A DNA stretch of 64,000 bases from Acidobacteriota bacterium (GTDB lineage Bacteria; Acidobacteriota; Terriglobia; Terriglobales; Acidobacteriaceae). Both the position numbers and the translations under genes were made by a program. Each line of letters starts with the position of its first letter. Position 1 is the stretch's first letter. Under the pieces are notes generated by a model, which had not been told where the DNA came from, ran no database searches, and saw nothing but the letters and a program-made list of their open reading frames with translations. Where the stretch lies: positions 1-64,000 of the forward strand of contig JAEYQK010000081.1 in the NCBI GenBank assembly GCA_023410055.1, given 5' to 3'. Positions 61,075-64,000 of the stretch are shown here, piece after piece.

Positions 61075-61623
61075 CTATCTTGCCGCCGTGGTCGCGCCCT
61101 TCTGGACACTCGCAAGAAACGGGAGATTTCGCCCATAATGCGGGGAGCCAAGGCCATAGCCAATCAGCAACGGACCTTCAACCAGAAAACCGAAGTAGTC
61201 GGCCTGCAACTCGATTTGCCGGTCAACGTGACGATCCAGCAAAGTGGCCAGCCTGACCGACTTTGCGCCCCGGGCATGCAGGGTCCGCATCAGAAACTCC
61301 GTCGTAACCCCTGATTGCACCACGCCCTCGATCAGCAGCACATTCTGGCCCGAGACGAGCGGTTCCGGGCTGAAAAAGATCTCGGTCCCCCCAGGCATAT
61401 GCGTGAAATCCGAGCGAATGAACTGGCATAGCACCGGCCGGTCAATCTGCCGGATCAGGTCGGCCATGAATACGAACCCGTTCTCTACGACACAAACCGC
61501 ACAGATCGGACCGTCGGCAAAATCTTCCGTGATCTGCGCCGCCATCTCGCTGACCCGTTTCTGGATCTGTTCGGTTGAAAATACAACCTGAAGCTTTCCT
61601 TCTACCCCTCGCGCGTTGTCCAT
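61075..61623 (-). CDS. hpt: Hypoxanthine phosphoribosyltransferase-like protein, altered PRPP loop
   Basis: A 182-residue type I phosphoribosyltransferase, located between tilS and ftsH as is usual for hpt. The start MDNARGVEGKLQVVFSTEQI and IQKRVSEMAAQITEDF match HPRT; the rest has PICAVCVVENGFVFMADLI and VLCQFIRSDF. But the PRPP-binding loop, normally VEDIIDTGxT, reads LIEGVVQSGVTTEF: the second acidic residue is Gly and the following Asp is Gln. Activity may be lost or changed. ATG 61623 is preferred; the longer open frame upstream overlaps tilS and is not protein-like. GGGG lies 6 bases before the ATG. Confidence 0.8.
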   Translation of the reverse strand: MDNARGVEGKLQVVFSTEQIQKRVSEMAAQITEDFADGPICAVCVVENGFVFMADLIRQIDRPVLCQFIRSDFTHMPGGTEIFFSPEPLVSGQNVLLIEGVVQSGVTTEFLMRTLHARGAKSVRLATLLDRHVDRQIELQADYFGFLVEGPLLIGYGLGSPHYGRNLPFLASVQKGATTAAR

Positions 61624-61718
61624 AGTAGTCCCCGATTCGGAGTACAGCCAAGATTGACACGGGCCGGTCCCGCCGTGGAGAGCCTCTCCAGTCCATCGGG
61701 ACATTGTACAACTGTGCT

Positions 61719-63188
61719 TCAATCGGTTACCGCAGGGCGAACTTCTTCGATCAGCAGCGCCGATTCGGCATTCTCTTGAATACGGTGCTTCTCCGATACC
61801 GGAAAACCACGCATCCAGACAATTTCGCCGCCGCTCTCCGCCACCGGCCACGACTGCCGGGCCGCTCCTGTGACATGCTGGCGCTGCAAAAGTTCCTTTA
61901 CCTTCTTGGGTCCGCTCGTGTGCGCAGGCCAGAATTGATCGCCTGCGCGCCAATTGCGGAGAGTTATCTGAGGGAGCAACTTCCGCGAATCCAAGAGTTG
62001 CATACTATTATACAGTGCGGGAGGCCCGTCCGAGCGCTTCTCGCCCCCCGATTGACGGCCACACAACCGTAAGCAGACCGTCGCGCCCAGCTCTGGAATT
62101 GCCACTTCGCCTGGCCACTCTACCGAGTATTCATAGTCCCCGGCAACAGGTCTCTCACTTCCCTTTTCGAACCGCAGAAGTGTTCGACCGCGACCCCCAT
62201 TCGGGCGACGCTCGATCTCGCGGATCACGTTCCATCCCGCGGTTAGCTCCAGGACGCGAGTATCAGCCGTTGCGAATCGCCGGATCGCTTCGATCATCTC
62301 GAAGTCCAGCTCAACCGATAGCTGGTCTCCAATCCGCCGAAGAACGCGCCTTTGGATCGCCGGCGGGAACTGTTGGAAGCTGTCAGCGTCGAGTGTCCCT
62401 TCACCGTTATCAAGTTCGGCTGCCTTCAGGATCGTTGCCCAGTGCTCTTCTTCCACCCGCGCGATATCGGCCAGTTCAGACAAGCGTTGCCGAACCGCCG
62501 GATTGAACTCGCTCTCCATCAGCGGCAACAGCACGTGCCGAACGCGATTCCTCGCGTGATGAACGTCCTGGTTCGTCGCGTCCTCCTGCCAAGGCTGATC
62601 CAACTTGCGCAGATAGCTCTCAATCTCGCACCGCCGAACGCCAAGCAGCGGGCGGATAATCTCGCCGTTCCCGACCTTCACTCGCGGATAAACCCCGGCC
62701 AACCCCGCCGTTCCCGTCCCGCGAAGAATGCGCATCAGCACGGTCTCGGCCTGATCGTCGAGCGTATGCGCCGTCATTACCTTAGACACCGCGCCTGAGG
62801 CAATCAGCTCGGAAAAATACCGATAGCGCAGATCGCGTGCGGCAGTCTCAAGACTGAGCTTGTGACTCTTGGCATGAGCAGGGACATCGCCCCCAGATAA
62901 ATGGAATTCAAGGCCATGTACTTCGGCCAGATGGCGTACGAACCGCTCATCGCCGTCGGAGGCTTCGCCGCGAATCTTGTGGTTGAAGTGAGCGACCGAC
63001 AGCACCAGGCCCAGTTCGGCCCGAAGTTCCACCATAACTCGCAATAGAGCCACCGAATCGGCGCCGCCTGACACGGCCACCCCCGCTCGATCCCCCGGAC
63101 GCAGCAGTTCATGCTCGCGAATGTAGGCAAGCACACTGCGCCGAAATGCCCCCGGATCGAAGGCCGTCTGCATTGCACTATCGTACAT
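61719..63188 (-). CDS. tilS: tRNA(Ile)-lysidine synthase
   Basis: A 489-residue TilS that converts C34 of the minor isoleucine tRNA to lysidine. The PP-loop is SGGADS at 40-45; other features include AHFNHKIRGEASDGDERFV and MTAHTLDDQAETVLMRILRG, plus a C-terminal domain with DSRKLLPQITLRNWRAGDQF. ATG 63188 (MYDSAMQTAF) is chosen; ATG 63173 or GTG 63242 are alternatives. It leads the tilS-hpt-ftsH group and diverges from the MarC-family gene. Confidence 0.93.
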   Translation of the reverse strand: MYDSAMQTAFDPGAFRRSVLAYIREHELLRPGDRAGVAVSGGADSVALLRVMVELRAELGLVLSVAHFNHKIRGEASDGDERFVRHLAEVHGLEFHLSGGDVPAHAKSHKLSLETAARDLRYRYFSELIASGAVSKVMTAHTLDDQAETVLMRILRGTGTAGLAGVYPRVKVGNGEIIRPLLGVRRCEIESYLRKLDQPWQEDATNQDVHHARNRVRHVLLPLMESEFNPAVRQRLSELADIARVEEEHWATILKAAELDNGEGTLDADSFQQFPPAIQRRVLRRIGDQLSVELDFEMIEAIRRFATADTRVLELTAGWNVIREIERRPNGGRGRTLLRFEKGSERPVAGDYEYSVEWPGEVAIPELGATVCLRLCGRQSGGEKRSDGPPALYNSMQLLDSRKLLPQITLRNWRAGDQFWPAHTSGPKKVKELLQRQHVTGAARQSWPVAESGGEIVWMRGFPVSEKHRIQENAESALLIEEVRPAVTD

Positions 63189-63245
63189 CGGGCGATCAAC
63201 GAATAAGGAGAACAAGGTGAGAAGCTGGAGTAAGATGATCACATC

Positions 63246-63899
63246 ATGTCAGCCGCATTCGGATCGATGTTTCAGTTGTGGTTCGTTGCGCTCAGCTCCA
63301 TCTTCTTTCTGGTGGACCCGCTGGGAGCAATCCCCACATTTCTGGCCATCGCCGGAGACGCTGAACCGAAACGCCAGCGACGCCTTGCGCTGCGTGCCGC
63401 CATCACCTGCTTCGTCGTCCTGACGATGTTCGCGTTTCTCGGACGCTACATCTTCAAGGCGCTCGGCTTCACGCTGCCCGCGTTCGAGATCGCCGGCGGA
63501 ATAATTCTGCTGTTGATTGGCATCGATACGCTGCAGGCAAAACGCTCCTCCACGCAGGAGGCCCCGGGCGAAGCACAAGAGGCGACCCGTAAGGAAGACG
63601 CGGGCGTCATCCCACTGGGAATCCCAATGCTGGCCGGCCCAGGCGCGATCTCGGCCGTCATGGTGTTGATCGGACAATCGCACACTTGGCACGGATATCT
63701 CCCGGTCATTACTGCTATCGCCATTACGTGCGTCGCGTCGTACCTTATTCTCGCCGGCGCCATGCGCGTCGCCATCTTGCTCGGCCAGACCGGCATTAAC
63801 ATCCTCGTCCGCTTCATGGGACTTCTGCTCACTGCCATCGCCATTCAGTTCATGCTGAACGGACTCGTGCACCTGGGACTACTGAAGACGAGCGGATAA
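63246..63899 (+). CDS. MarC/UPF0056 family membrane protein
   Basis: A 217-residue inner-membrane protein of the MarC family with about six helices. LVDPLGAIPTFLAIAG and AGGIILLLIGIDTLQ contain the family motifs, with MLAGPGAISAVMVL in the second half. Function of the family is unresolved despite the name. The loop between helices (residues about 95-120) is rich in charged residues. No Shine-Dalgarno is visible close to the ATG. The start is divergent from tilS. Confidence 0.88.
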   Translation: MSAAFGSMFQLWFVALSSIFFLVDPLGAIPTFLAIAGDAEPKRQRRLALRAAITCFVVLTMFAFLGRYIFKALGFTLPAFEIAGGIILLLIGIDTLQAKRSSTQEAPGEAQEATRKEDAGVIPLGIPMLAGPGAISAVMVLIGQSHTWHGYLPVITAIAITCVASYLILAGAMRVAILLGQTGINILVRFMGLLLTAIAIQFMLNGLVHLGLLKTSG

Positions 63900-63932
63900 T
63901 CGCAGATGATTGACTGACTGTTAGGAGAAATC

Positions 63933-64000
63933 ATGCGGAGCTTGCTCATATCCTTCCTCGGTGTAGCGCTGGCGGTAAGTACCCCAATCACGGCCCAACA
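63933..64000 (+). CDS. Start of an exported protein, cut by the window edge
   Basis: The last 68 bases encode MRSLLISFLGVALAVSTPITAQ, a typical signal peptide ending in AxA-like TAQ. AGGAG lies 6 bases before the ATG. The mature protein lies outside the window, so no function can be given. Confidence 0.75.
   Translation, partial: MRSLLISFLGVALAVSTPITAQ

Noticed and set aside
61623..61953. 110-codon N-terminal extension of the hpt gene
   Set aside because: It overlaps tilS in another frame, does not look like a protein domain, and an ATG at the normal Hpt start exists.

Overview
The window is ordinary chromosomal DNA, moderately GC-rich, from a member of the Acidobacteriota, most likely the Terriglobia/Koribacter side of the phylum. 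No rRNA or marker phylogeny is available here. The inference rests on a very large SBBP-repeat/choice-of-anchor-D surface protein, a fused AroD-AroE enzyme, the yceD-rpmF-plsX-fabD and tilS-hpt-ftsH gene orders, many exported proteins with TonB or DUF6569-type domains, and short palindromic repeats scattered through intergenic DNA. No tRNA, rRNA, CRISPR array, insertion sequence or prophage was recognised. Every assignment comes from reading motifs, not from database searches.

Left part (1-11,000). A fucose utilisation locus comes first: FucP permease (5' end outside the window), an exported GH95 alpha-L-fucosidase, a FucU/RbsD mutarotase and a convergent LacI-type regulator. The first three intergenic gaps carry palindromic repeats. 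A small ABM-domain protein paired with an iron-type alcohol dehydrogenase follows, then a nitrilase-superfamily hydrolase, a DUF3667 zinc-ribbon membrane protein and a GT39-like membrane glycosyltransferase.

Middle (11,270-33,600). A 1657-residue exported protein is read leftward. Beyond it is a long leftward run: alpha/beta hydrolase, alr, fabD, plsX, rpmF, DUF177, GNAT and YtxH, which joins cell-wall alanine and fatty-acid/phospholipid initiation with ribosomal protein L32. Rightward genes then encode a hemerythrin-like protein, a membrane protein with a degenerate HD domain and a TIM-barrel sugar-phosphate isomerase. The isomerase is preceded by a stretch resembling a ydaO-type (c-di-AMP) riboswitch. 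A decayed exported-protein gene and a TacA/TacT-like toxin-antitoxin pair follow, then a leftward block with a LOG-family protein, a small membrane protein, a 1192-residue TPR protein and a YfgM-like TPR protein.

Right part (33,800-64,000). An AsmA-like protein with a poly-Gln tail and a DksA/TraR zinc-finger protein lead into a signalling cluster: a sigma-54 response regulator, a receiver-GAF-histidine kinase, an orphan GvpF/L-like protein and a GAF-GGDEF diguanylate cyclase. Next are aroDE, an exported unknown, ddl, an adhesin-like DUF4097 protein, a TonB-domain protein, a zinc-ribbon mini-protein, an M13 peptidase, a CPBP protease, two exported proteins, and a sigma factor/anti-sigma pair. 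A glycine-zipper protein, ftsH-hpt-tilS (leftward), a MarC-family protein and the signal peptide of a cut-off exported protein complete the window. Several convergent or operon-end positions carry clear intrinsic terminators.
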